From Viscum album (taxonomy: Eukaryota > Streptophyta > Magnoliopsida > Santalales > Viscaceae), in assembly GCA_963277665.1 (NCBI GenBank), contig OY728122.1:2123706024-2123770023 (forward strand): a stretch of DNA of 64,000 nucleotides, read 5' to 3'. How positions within the stretch are numbered: the stretch's first letter is position 1; each line of letters opens with the position of its first letter. Shown piece after piece: positions 28,581 to 39,866 of the stretch. The notes under the pieces are model-generated. The model had not been told where the DNA came from, did not search any database, and was given only the letters and a program-made list of their open reading frames with translations. The translations under genes were made by a program, and so were the position numbers.

Positions 28581-30186
28581 TGATAGAGAAAATATTTTCA
28601 ATTAAATTTAAATTGAATTTCATTTTTTAAACCCACAAAAGTGTTACTATAATATGAATTGATGTATTTTTATGATATTTGTGTTATTTTGAGCTGAATA
28701 GTAAAAATGGCCCATTTCTGATTTTTAACTATTTTAAATTATTTCTGTAGTTTGTCCATAACATTTTCTATACTAATCAAAATTAAAAAATTCGTTATTT
28801 TCTAGATTTAATACTTTTGGACCGAAAGCTGAATCGACAATATAGAAGCTCAAAAAATTCATAAGTTGGCTCAAGAAAACTGTTTTTAGTTCTGCTGAGT
28901 TTTGGTGTGTGGTACATAACTCCTTCTTGGTGGGTACAATTATTTTGAAAGTTTTTGCATGGACAAACAAGTAGTTTTGAACATATTTAATGTAGGAAAG
29001 TATGCGTGAATTTTCTGTTTAAGGATTTATTAATGCATCCTAATCCAGGGTTTTTCTATTTGGAGAGTCTGACTGGAAAAAATAAATGGTCAGAGTAAAA
29101 CGGGAATAACTCTTGGAATACTTGTCCAAATCTGCTGAGATTTTGAGGGGAAATGCCCAACTTAATTAAGAAAATCATTCATAAAGGGTGAAACTAAAGA
29201 AGATTCCATTTAATAGGTATACAACGCATCAAAATTCGGGTGAACAATTATAGCTATAAAAGGAGGAGAGCTCCTCCATCTTAAAGGACCTCCCATTCTC
29301 CATCCCATTCCTTCTGGGACACCATGGAGGAAAACTTTTAGGATTTCTCTTTCATTTCTTTTTTTCAAAGTTTTTTAATGTCTTCTTCTTTCCCACTCAT
29401 CTCTATTACCCTTACCATGGTGGGGTAAACATTTGGGGTGATTGGGGAAGGGTTGGTATTATATTTTGTAATGATTGAGTTCTTGGACATAATTTAATGA
29501 AATTTCTTTCTTCTTCAAAGTTGTTTTCAATTTAATATAGTGGATTTTATTATCAAGTTTGATCCTTCTTGAATTTTAATTATGTTATTGATTTTTTCCT
29601 TGCTAAAATAATCATTATCTCCCTCCACTAATTTCTGGTTTATATACAATGGAATAGACCAGGGATTAGTGGTGAAGTAATCGACGATCATTAGTACGTG
29701 TAAAGGGTGTAGTGAATGTTCTTGACTGTTTGGGATAAACAAGACCCAATCAGGTATTGCCCATGTCAATTGAGGATATTCAATAGAACTATTTCACACA
29801 TGGTAGGAGAGTTGACCAAACCGAGATCTTGGTAAGGTTTTCTCTAACCGTTATAATTTATCCAAGGAACTGAGTGGAAACGATTGTGGAAACTCACTTT
29901 AATCAAATTATAAGAAAAGGTTTGAATTTAATTGAACCAGTATAGCATTACAATTTTGAAACCAACCCTAACCTAATCACCCTTTTAATATAATAGTTTT
30001 TCAATCATTTGAATTTAAATTTCCATTAAATCATTTTCTTATCAAACACACAAATTTCACCCTCATTTAAAAGTGACAAACAATTTTGTGTGAACTCCTC
30101 TTAATAAGACATACTAGGTTAACCACATCACTACATTTTAACTTAAGAAATAATTTTTTTCCACGCCCCATGACAGGAATGCGTCA
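28581..30186 (+). repeat. LTR3
   Basis: 1606 bp, TGATAGAG to TGCGTCA, TATA box at 29255-29263. Shared between units 2 and 3. Confidence 0.8.
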
Positions 30187-30190
30187 GACT

Positions 30191-30208
30191 TGGCGTCATT
30201 ACCAGGGA
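30191..30208 (+). other. primer-binding site, tRNA-Asp type (degenerate)
   Basis: TGGCGTCATTACCAGGGA after LTR3, closely matching the site of unit 1. Confidence 0.6.
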
Positions 30209-30417
30209 GGTAGTTCAACAATTTATTTGTTAATATTTGACTTTTTCAAATTTAAAAAAAAATATTTTTTACCATATTCTTATTCGAATGATTATTTTTT
30301 TAATTAATGGAATAATTATCCACAAGTTAAAAAACCAATTATTGAATCACCTTGGTCTATAGAGTATCGAGTTTCTTTCTTGTCAAAATAAATTTAGGGA
30401 GATCGAATCCAAATCAT

Positions 30418-31521
30418 CATGGAGGATGAATTGAAGGATCTCATTAAAAACCTTAATGAGAACCTCGAATACCCAGTGTTGGAGGGATTTTCCAGAGAAT
30501 TATTTGAACTTCAGGAGTATTTTCTAGAATTTAAGGAAGAAATTTTCAAAGTTCAACACCAATAAGAAAATTTTCACAAGGATCTTGAAGCCCAATTTGA
30601 AATAATTAGTCAAACATTTCAAAACTTGGTGACCATAATAGATTGGATAGCGAATCAAGTACATGCATCCTAGGATAAAAAACTGGAGCCAGAAGAAGAA
30701 CCAAGACCAGAAAATTTGATGGAAGAAGTATACTCACAAATCCTTCAAGTTGAATTACCCCTAGAGGATTTGATGAAATTAAAAAAAGATCCATCGAGCC
30801 CAGATCAATAAATTTTTGGGGATATTGATGAAGAATATTTAGCTATATAAATACATATGGGAGATCAAAAGGCTCTGGATAACTTATGGAATGAGTTTAA
30901 AGAACTACTTGATCCAACTATTCCTCATAATTTAGAAGATTCAGCAACATTGAAGGAAGCAACCACCCTAGCAGTTGAATTTGAAGAGAAGATGGAGGAG
31001 GCTGACTACCTACCTCTATTTAGGGAAATTCAACTACAAGTGGAACCTCCCATTGAAGAAGAAATTAATGATTCGTCCAACACTTGTATTTCCTTAGTGG
31101 GAGAATATGCATCTAAAGAGGAACATCTATATATCCATGAACTTGTTTAAAATTTTTTGGAGGGAGAACATGAGAAGATCAAAGTAGATTTTCTGGAGGA
31201 AAATGAGACACAAGCTACTTAATTTGAAAGGGAATAATTTGATATTGATTTTTCATGCTTTATTTTTTTCAAATAGAATTAAACTCTAACATTCCCTTTG
31301 ATTATTCCAATAATGCAGAATTCCTTGAGAACACACTGGTGAATGAAGAAGTTATCGTGAAAGCGGAAACCAAGAAAGAGGAGGACTCATTCATTGTCCT
31401 AAACCCACCATGCATATTGTATATCATTGTAGTAGGGGTGTACTTGGTATATTATATCAATGTATTCCTCAAAAAAAGGAACAAGTTCATGCTGGAGAGA
31501 AGAATTTTTGTTGATTCATGA
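30418..31521 (+). pseudogene. decayed acidic ORF of non-autonomous retroelement, unit 3 (best preserved)
   Basis: This is the unit-3 copy, with the longest intact pieces: 97 codons at 30857-31150 containing EEADYLPLF, VEPPIEEEI and CISLV, and 88 codons at 31255-31521 containing SFIVLNPPCILYIIVVGV and a basic tail. The two open pieces differ in frame from the ATG at 30418, so at least one frameshift separates them, and several stops remain. The hydrophobic stretch IVLNPPCILYIIVVGVYLV could be a membrane segment, though it may also simply be a buried strand. Function unknown. Confidence 0.6.
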
Positions 31522-33320
31522 GCAAGAAACCTCACCCACCATCTGATTGGGGAAAACCGATTAGAACTGCCCCTATGGAGGCTATCAAAATATGGGGCCC
31601 AATTTGGGGATTAAACCAAGTTCTATCCTTATATTCTCATCCTATTTATACTTTTTTTCTTTCAAAAAATATCTTATGTTTTCTTTTGTTATTTTATTTG
31701 TAGGTTTTCATATTGAAACACTTAAGAGTTTAACTCAATGTTGCACTATGAATAAGTTAGGTGTTACCCCTCCTTTATACTTAATTCTTTTTTGTGAATC
31801 ATTCTAAAATATTCTTACATGTTAAATCCATTTGAATTCACTGAGGAAACTGCATCAATTAAGTGTGGGGGAGGTAACCTTTGTAGTTTAGGATTTTCAT
31901 TGGATGTTTGGTTTACTGTTTTTATAAAAAATAATTTTTTTCTATATATTTGTGTGTATAATTTTAAAATTAAGTGTGTTTTCAAAAATGTTGAGCTGAA
32001 ATGATTATCATTTATATTTTTGAAACCCATATCAATTAGTGAACCAATCTATTCCATGAAACTGAGCTTAAATGAATGCTGAAATGACTTTGTTTCAAGT
32101 TCAAATCTTTTGGAATTTCATGAAAAGTACTCTGAATATTAAAATCCCATGCCACATATCATTGTATTTATTTTTGAAATCACATTCCTGTGAGGCTTAT
32201 TTACTATATTTTTTATGTTATTTACATTCGCCTCATTTCCCCAGAGAACCATACCATGCTTTATTTAGTTAGAAATCGATTTATTCCTTTCAAAACTTGA
32301 GGGTTTGAGGTACTTGTGTTTTAAATGATTGCAGCATTAATTTTGTTTTAAGCCCCCTTTTCAAAATAATAATTTTTTATTTTGGCTTAACTTATAAATT
32401 TATCCTTAGTTATCCCTTAGTATCCATGAACAACCTATTAGGATATCCACAATACAAACCAATTTTCCCTATCCAACCTTCTCTAGAAGTGAAATTGCAT
32501 TATCTAGTTGAACTTAAGTGTGGGGGAAGATGTCTTGTGATATACTACCCCATTTGGTGATACTTTGGGTGGAAAATAAAATGTTTAAGAGATGATGTTT
32601 CTACTAAATATTTCATTTTGTTAAATGTTTTTCCCTTCTGGAGCTTTCATGATAAAATAAATTGTGAATTTCTAGAGCTTCTAATGTAAAAAGGAAAGTT
32701 GTGCCTATCTTGAGATTTAAAGAAAAAAATGTTTGAGAAGAGATTTTTTCTATAAAATTGCTAAATGGAATGAACATTCCTTGAGTTCTCATGATGATGA
32801 AGCCCATTTTATACAAAGGGAAATATAAATAGACCATTCTTGAGTGAAAATTAAAGTCATGAAATTTTGCTTAAAAAAAGAGCCAAGCCCTCCTTTTTCA
32901 GCCTCAGAATTTTTGACATCTAAATCCTACAAACTGAAAGCCACAGAATAACCTTGAAAAGTCCTCATGAGAAACAGATGACCTTAACTCACATAGGGTG
33001 GAGAAGTATGAATTTATCAATCCTGCGGTGACTCTTGTGTGAGTTTGGATGAGAAAATCCTTGTTGAATATTTACATTTGTCAGACAACAGAAAATTCAT
33101 GTGAGGTAGGATTTTTGTGTGCATGGGATAAGAAATGATGTGGAAATATATTATATAATCTAAAATGGGGAACTTGAAATAATTTTTTTTGATGAGTCAT
33201 GATATCTTTCTTTTTCTTGGTATTGATTTGGTAGATCTCATTGGTATGTGTTTTGTATTTGATTTGATTTGATTTTTATGTTTACGTGTCCAGGAGTCCA
33301 AGTGCTAAGTGTGGGGGAAT
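31522..33320 (+). other. non-coding 3' half of internal region 3, with purine tracts
   Basis: Purine tracts AAGTGTGGGGGAGG at 31861 and AAGTGTGGGGGAAG at about 32516, and GTGTGGGGGAAT abutting LTR4. Short frames on both strands have no domain. Confidence 0.6.
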
Positions 33321-34946
33321 TGATAGAGAAAAAATTTTCAATTAAATTAACATTGAATTTAATTATTTTAAACCCACAAAAGTGTTAATTTAATATGAAT
33401 TGATGCATTTTTATGATATTGGTGTTATTTTGAACTGAACAGTAAAAATGGCCCATTTCAGATTTTTAACTATTTTTAATTATTTTTATAGTTTGGCCAT
33501 AACATTTTTTACACTAATCAAAATGGGAAAATTAATTATTTTATAGATTTAAAACATCTAGGGATTCATTTAATCCTTCTGGACCAAAAGCTTAATCGAC
33601 CATATGGAAGCTCAAAATAAGTTCACAAGTTGGCTCAAGAAAACTGTTTTTAGTTCTGCCTAGTTTTTGTGTGGGGTACATGACTCATTCTTTGTGGGAC
33701 CAATTGTCATGAAATTCGGTGTATGGACGCAAGAAACGTTTGGGAACATATTTTATGAAGGAAGGGATGTGTGAATTAGCTATTTAAGGTTTCATTAAAG
33801 CGTCCTAATCTAGAGGTTTTCGATTTGGAGAGACTGACTGGACATAATAAATGGTCAGAGTAAAGCAAGCATAACTCTCAGAATACGTGCCCAAATCAAA
33901 TGATATGTTGAGGTGAATCTCCCAAGTTAATTAAGAACATCATTAAAGAAATCTTAAAATTGTGAATATTTCATTTAATGGAGCTACAAAGCATCAACAT
34001 TCAGGGAAAAAATATGTCTATAAAAGGAGGAAAGCTCATCCCTCTCAAAGCACCTCCCATTCTCCATCCTATTCTTTCTGGGACACAAAGGAGGGGAACT
34101 TTTTTAATTTATATTTTATTTATTTTATTTTTAATAGTATTTCAATGCCTTCTTCTTCCCCACTCATCTTTATTACCCTTACCATTATGGGGTAAAAATT
34201 TGAAGTGATTGGGGAAGGTTTGGTTTTCTATTTTGTAATGCTTTAGTTCGTGGACGTAATTGAATGAAATTTCATTCTTATTAAAAGTTATTTTCAATTT
34301 AATATATCCGATTTTATTATCAAGTTTCATCATTCTTGAATTTTAATTCCCTTATTTATTTTTTCCTTGGTAAAATAATCATTATCTCCCTCCACTAATT
34401 TCTGGTTTATATACGATGGAATAGACCAGGGATTAGTGGTGAAGTACTCGACAATCGTCAGTACGTGTAAAAGGTGTAGGGAATGTTCTTGATTGTTTGG
34501 GATAAACAGGACCTGATCAAGTGTTTCTCATGTCAATTGAGGATATTCAATACAACTATTTTTCACATGGAAGGAAAGTTGACCAAACCGAGATCATGGT
34601 ATGGTTTTCTCTCACCATCATAATTTCACCAAGGAAGTGAGTGGATATGATTGTGGAAACTCACTTTAATCAAATTAGAAGAATATGTTTGAATTTAATT
34701 GAACAAGGATAACATTAAAATTATGAAACCAACCCCAACCTAATCATATTTTTAATATAATAGTTTTTTCAATCATTTGAATTTAAATTTCCATTAAATC
34801 ATTTTCTTATCAAACACACCATTTTCACCCTCATTTAAAAGTGACAAACAATTTTGTGTCCAATCCTCTTTGGGAGACATCCTAGGTCAACAACATTAAT
34901 TTATTTTAACTTAGGAAATAATTGTTTTTCCAGGCCCCACAATAGT
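33321..34946 (+). repeat. LTR4 (near full length, lacks its terminal bases)
   Basis: Starts TGATAGAG; TATA box at 34019-34027. It is collinear with LTR1-3 up to a CCCCACAATAG phrase that corresponds to CCCCATGACAG in LTR3, then changes abruptly into mid-LTR sequence. Confidence 0.75.
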
Positions 34947-34949
34947 GGG

Positions 34950-35819
34950 CTACCAAGAAGGAGAACTTTTCAGCTTTCTCTTTTATTTCTTTTATTTTTC
35001 ATAGTTTTGTAATGCCTTATTCTTCCCCATTCATCTTGATTACCCTTACCATGGTGGGGTAAATATTTTGTGTGATTGGGGAAGGGTAGGTTTTTTATTT
35101 TTTAATTCTTGAGTTATTGGACATAATTAAATGAAACTTATTTCTTCTTCAAAGTTGTTTTCAATTTCATATATCGGATTTTATTATCAAGTGCGATTGT
35201 TCTTGAATTTTAATTTCGTTATTGATTTTTTCCTTGGTAGAAAAATCATTATCTCTCCCCACTAATTTATGGTTTATATACAATGTAATATATCGGGGTT
35301 TAGTGGGGAAGTACTCGACGATTGTCAGTACATGTAAAAGCGGTAGTGAATGTTCCTGATTCTTTGGGATAAAAAAGACCCGATCAGGTATTGCCCATAT
35401 CAATTAAGGATATTCAATAAAACTATTTTGCACATGGAAGGAGACTTGACCAAACTGAGATCTTGGTAAAGTTTTCTCTCACCATCATAATCTCACCAAG
35501 AAAGTGAGAGGAAACGATTGTGGAAACTCACATTAATCAACTAAGAAGAAGAGGTTTGAATTAAGTTTAACAAGGATAGAATTACAATTAGGAAACTGAC
35601 CCTAACCTAATCACCCTTTTAATATCATAGTTTTCAATCCTTTGAATTTTAATTTCCATTCAATCATTTTTTAATCAAATACACCATTTTTACCCTCGTT
35701 TAAAAGTGACAGACTATTTTGTGTGAACTCCTCTTTGGAGACATCTTAGTTTAACCACAATACTTCATTTTAGCTTAGGAAACAATTTTTTTGTCAGGCC
35801 CTATGACAGGTGTGCGTCA
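34950..35819 (+). repeat. LTR5, 3' part only
   Basis: About 870 bp matching the part of LTR1 from about 19794 to its end (GAAGGAGAACTTTT onward) and ending TGTGCGTCA. It lacks the 5' half and the TATA box. It directly follows the truncated end of LTR4. Confidence 0.7.
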
Positions 35820-35824
35820 AAAAT

Positions 35825-35844
35825 TGGCACCGTTGTTGGGGATC
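35825..35844 (+). other. primer-binding site, tRNA-Asp type (best match)
   Basis: TGGCACCGTTGTTGGGGATC after LTR5 is the closest copy in the window to the complement of the plant tRNA-Asp 3' end. Confidence 0.75.
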
Positions 35845-35956
35845 CAAGTATTTTTCATTAAATATTTTTATTTACATTTTATAAATAATTTTTCTTTAAT
35901 TTAAAAAAATACATAAAATCATAAATTAAAGAAAACATTAAAAAAACTCTTTTTTC

Positions 35957-36908
35957 ATGATGTCTTTCAATTCAAATTATTATTCATGGACTGAACAATA
36001 TTATGTTCCAGAAAATGTTCCCAATGAACTTGATAATCAGTTTCAAAGGATTAGTGATAAACAACAAAAACTGGGGAGCCTAATAGAATGGATTTCTAAA
36101 TATGTATGCATATCCTAGGAGAAACCCGAACCTGAGCTGGAACCTGAGCTGGAACCTAAACCAAAACGAGTGGTGGAAGATATTTCACCAACAATTTTTT
36201 ATGTTAAAGAAACTAAGTAGGGTGAGATGGAGATACTAAAGGAATTGATCACATCATCTCACACTCAAACATTAATCTAGGAGGTCCCAGAAGTACACAT
36301 TCCAGCTGATGCACTAATGGGAGATCAACATTTTTTGAAGAAATCCTGGAATAGATTTGTTGAAGATAACATGAAACATGATCTTACCATACTTGATAAT
36401 GAAACATCAGACACTTTATTCCTCTATCTTTATTTGGAAGATATTGAATAAGATGCACCTGCTGAGATTGATTTTCCAATGGTTCTTACAGAAGAGATAA
36501 ATTACCAAGCTGACATACATAAAAGGCAATATTTCTCTATCAATTCCTCATAATTTAATATTATTCAAGCAGAATTTTTTTCTAAATTCTCTTTCTATTA
36601 AATTTTTGATATATCAAAATTGGGGCAGACCTTGGATGTTAAAGAACAGACCACTCAAGTGGTGGTTATTGAAGAAGAATAGTTGGAGAAGATGGTGGTG
36701 TGACTACCTCCTAAAAAATATTTCATACCATATGGAGGAGGACACCACAGAAGTCAACAGGGAGCACCTATATATTCTATTCCCTCCCACTTCAAACCTA
36801 AAATTTCATATTTATTCTTTCTTGGGGGTTGGTAACTTTATTATCTTATTTGGTGTTCTCTACTTTCTATGTTTACTCATGGACATAGGGAAAACTCAAA
36901 TGTGGTAG
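35957..36908 (+). pseudogene. decayed ORF of a diverged fourth internal region
   Basis: An ATG 132 bp after the primer site opens a frame whose product resembles the unit 1-3 ORF in plan: an N-terminal helix-rich part, a short Pro-Glu repeat (EPELEPELEPKP at about 36127-36165) and acidic segments such as DAPAEIDF. It is broken by stops (for example after CIS and after VKETK). Later, a 100-codon open piece (36606-36908) lies in another frame. No enzyme domain is visible. It represents a different subfamily from units 1-3. Confidence 0.45.
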
Positions 36909-38302
36909 TTCATATCAAAGAAACCACACCCACCTTATGATTGGGGATAATCCACTGAAACTTCCTGACTAGGGGAAATAAAAACCTAGCACCCGCTTGG
37001 GGGTCTAAAGCAAGAATTATCTCTTTTATTTTCCCTTTCTCATTCTTTTTATTTAATTTTATTATGTATTTTCATTATTTTCTTATAGTCTTAAATTGGT
37101 AGATTCTAGGAGCTTAACTCAAGGAATCCACTTCAAAAATAATTTCAATTTGTATCCATCCTTCCCTTGTCTTTTATACCTTTATATTTATATTTTGTTG
37201 AGTTGAAATGAGGGGTAATAAAATTTAAGTGTGGGGGAGTGTCTACCTGCTTAGTTCTTCTTGTGTGATTTTCATTTTTTTATCATTTTTAATGGATTTT
37301 TGAGCTTTAATGAATATTCTTATCACTTTTCACACATCAATTTATTTTGAAAGAGTTTAAATGATTTTTGAAATAATGGATTTTAAATGATTGTTGATAT
37401 GAATTCTTTTCCCTTGAAATAGATTTTCATTCATTTTTATCAGCTTACCTGATTTTTGAAAACTATTCCCATGAAACACTGACTCAAAGTATTTTTCCAA
37501 TCCTATGAGGTATTCTAAACCACATTTACATATTCTTCCTAATACCAACACTTTCTTGAGGGAAACTTGATATTTTGTGTGAGAACCAGAATTTGTGAAT
37601 ATTCTCTTTTAAAGCTTTGGATTCCATGGAATGTATTTGAAATGTTTAAGGCATCTCTTTGGATATCCATATTTTCACTTTATACCCACCTTTACATTTA
37701 TCCTTCGTAATCCCTTAGATGCCATTAATTTCCTTATAGGTTTAAGCCACATTACAAGCCAATTTTTCCTTACCTACCAGCACTTTTAGTATTTTTGCAT
37801 GGTTATTTCAAGTTTGAGTGTGGGGGAAGGGCCTTTCATGTGCGTTCATTGGGATGTGTATCATTTATGGGTGGTACGAGGTGTGTGTCAATATTTTGGG
37901 CAGTGGAAAATAAGAGAATTGGGCATGTGTCATCATTTCATTGTGCTTTATTTGTTTCATCCATTTCTCCTTCAAAAAAATGAAAAACTGTTGATGATCT
38001 TGAATTCCTCATTTTATATTCTTTTATTACTCAAGTCCTTCTCAAAAATAAAGGGAATTAATTTTCATTCATTCATTTTATTCAATTTTTAACTCATCCT
38101 CCATGAAAAAGAAAATTTAAAAAAAATTAAATAAAGTTGTGCCTTGAGATTTGAAAACAAACGGTGTAACTTATATGATATCATTCATTATAATAACTTA
38201 TTGTCTCATGTACCATTTTATAAAAGAGGTTTGGTGTTGTTTTCACATTTTCAAGTAGGATTGGGAGAGGAATTTCCTATGTTTTCCCTTGAGTTAATCA
38301 TG
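36909..38302 (+). other. non-coding part of the fourth internal region, left of the CACTA insertion
   Basis: Contains purine tracts AAGTGTGGGGGAG (about 37228) and GAGTGTGGGGGAAG (about 37816), which correspond to the two internal tracts of units 1-3. It continues at 49737 beyond the CACTA element. Confidence 0.6.
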
Positions 38303-38305
38303 CAT
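38303..38305 (+). repeat. left target-site duplication CAT
   Basis: Three bases directly before the CACTA terminus, repeated at 49734-49736. Three bases is the CACTA-family rule. Confidence 0.85.
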
Positions 38306-38333
38306 CACTAGTGCAGAAAACGTTTTTTACGTC
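38306..38333 (+). repeat. left terminal inverted repeat
   Basis: 28 bp pairing with 49706-49733, one mismatch (base 17, G here and A in the complement). The first eight bases are themselves a palindrome, CACTAGTG. Confidence 0.9.
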
Positions 38334-38339
38334 ACCATT

Positions 38340-38840
38340 TTTTACGTCGGTTATATAAAACCGACATCATAATATGTAAAACGAGGTTTTTTACGTCGGT
38401 TATTTAATAACCGACGTAAAAACCTGTGTTTAGTACACCTTTAACGTCGGTTATTTTTATAACCGACGTTATTAATCGTGCGGCTTCGTTTTTTACGTCG
38501 GTTATACATTAACCGCCGTAAAAACAGAAGCGGGGGGTGTTTTTTACGTCGGTTATTCAATAACCGACGTAAAAAACGCGGTTTTTGAATGCCTTTTTAC
38601 GTCGGTTATTTTATAACCGACGTAAAAAAATAATCCGCAGATGTTTTTGACGTCGATTATGGAATAACCGGCGTAAAAAAACGCGGATTTTGAGCCCTTT
38701 ATAACGTCGGTTATAAAATAACCGACGTAAAAAAAGAATCGGAGGAAGGTTTTTACGTCGGTTATTGAATAACCGACGTTATAAATGTTTTTAAAAAAAT
38801 TATAACGTCGGTTATTGAATAACCGACGTGATAACTCATT
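38340..38840 (+). repeat. left subterminal hairpin array
   Basis: About ten inverted pairs of the core ACGTCGGTTAT / ATAACCGACGT, each separated by only 0-6 bases, so every pair can form a hairpin. Most carry T-runs before and A-runs after the core. Spacers of 10-30 bases separate them. In En/Spm elements, subterminal repeats bind the TNPA protein and carry the promoter; by position this array is the candidate equivalent. Confidence 0.9.
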
Positions 38841-38869
38841 TAAAAATTTACCCAGACCGTGGATTGTCA

Positions 38870-39020
38870 TTCGCGAGTTTACCTTCGACAGTCGCGACTC
38901 GTCTCTCTCGCGCGTAAACCCGAATCGGCTCGTCCATTTCATTGGTTTAGATTCGTTTTGCGATCATCGTTTCTCATATTTAATCTCCTCGGATCAATCA
39001 TCTAAACTCGCAGCACTCAG
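38870..39020 (+). other. possible untranslated first exon of the CACTA transcript
   Basis: Just inside the hairpin array the composition becomes more balanced and ends in a good splice donor, ACTCAG followed by GTAATC at 39021. The first ATG of the transposase at 41785 is preceded by an acceptor-like TTTTTTATAG at about 41779. By analogy with En/Spm, transcription would start in or near the subterminal region and splice over the G-rich array. This is inference, with no transcript evidence. Confidence 0.4.
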
Positions 39021-39229
39021 GTAATCCTCCCACTCGTTCGTTTTTTTTCGCGGATAGTATATATATATGTGTTGTGATTTTTTTGTTGAAACTAGCTAAG
39101 ATTCTTCGATTGCGAACCCTTTTAACTCGTTTTGGCACCATAATCTTATTTATCATCCCTAGATCTATTAGTTCGACTTGCAATATTGACTAATTTTATG
39201 ATTTCACTAATTTTTCATCGTTTTCTATA

Positions 39230-39866
39230 AATCCCCGAGAGGGTTGGGGCGTGTCCATTTGGATGGGTTGCCCTTTTACAGTTGTTACTACTTTATTCAC
39301 ACACAACCATGGCATAGGTGCATGGATTTTGGATCACATCACCATTTTCACCCCCTGCAAACAAAGTTTCACGAGGAGGACTCGCCAGATTTCCCCTCGG
39401 CATGTTAAAAATTTTAGATACCCTCTTTTCAGCAAGTAAAAAATTAACTAGTTTTTTCTTCACTACATATCCAAAACAAATAAAACCACCATTCTTTCTA
39501 GAACCTCTACTAGATCCATTGCATCCAGCAACATACATATTTGGATCTGAAAGCATCCCTTAAGCCTTATGTTCGATGCTAACATCCTTTACTGATCTAT
39601 AGAAAATATGATGGTCTGCTAAGCTCTCCATTTAAAATTCAAACCCCACCAATTATTCATCCTCATCATGAGAAAATGGCACAACATCTGAATTTCTGAT
39701 TCAATCTCTTGGGTCACTGAACAAACATTAACTCCTTCAAATCCACACCTGGAATAGACAACCTAATGTCGAGTTCCTTCTCTATCTATTGAAACTCAGT
39801 TCTTCCTCCACACCTAAAAACATTCTTTGAATGGCCCAACTTCTTGTTATGGTAAATTTTCAGTGA
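39230..39866 (-). other. non-repetitive block in CACTA, possible captured sequence
   Basis: This block has no similarity I can see to CACTA coding or array sequence. On the minus strand an 87-codon frame (39556-39293) contains GGFICFGYV, Gly/Ser-rich before it. That faintly recalls an RNA-binding RNP-1 motif but is too weak to call, and the flanking minus-strand frames are full of stops. It may be a fragment of host sequence taken up by the element, or simply decayed element sequence. Confidence 0.3.

Larger units (their letters stand above)
19031..35819 (+). mobile_element. chain of non-autonomous Ty3/gypsy-like LTR units sharing LTRs
   Basis: Four near-complete LTRs start at 19031, 23808, 28581 and 33321, giving steps of 4777, 4773 and 4740 bp. 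Between them lie three internal regions of about 3.14 kb. The order LTR-int-LTR-int-LTR-int-LTR is what unequal recombination between LTRs produces. A fifth, 5'-truncated LTR follows a deletion junction at about 34946-34957. The internal regions have a tRNA-Asp-like primer site and an acidic ORF but no RT, RNase H or integrase. The family therefore looks non-autonomous (LARD/TR-GAG type) and probably depended on an Athila/Tat-type partner; that dependence is inferred from the primer type. Confidence 0.75.

Noticed and set aside
33962..34208. Two overlapping 76-77 codon plus-strand frames
   Set aside because: They lie in the LTR4 leader near its TATA box. Similar leader frames occur in the other LTRs without conservation.
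36121..36165. Glu-Pro-Glu-Leu repeat as a possible functional domain
   Set aside because: A short local duplication within a broken retroelement frame, with stops on both sides.
38340..38840. Regularly spaced palindromic repeats resembling a CRISPR array
   Set aside because: Units and spacers vary in length and the spacers are related to one another. The array sits at the end of a CACTA transposon in a plant genome and has a mirror at the other end.
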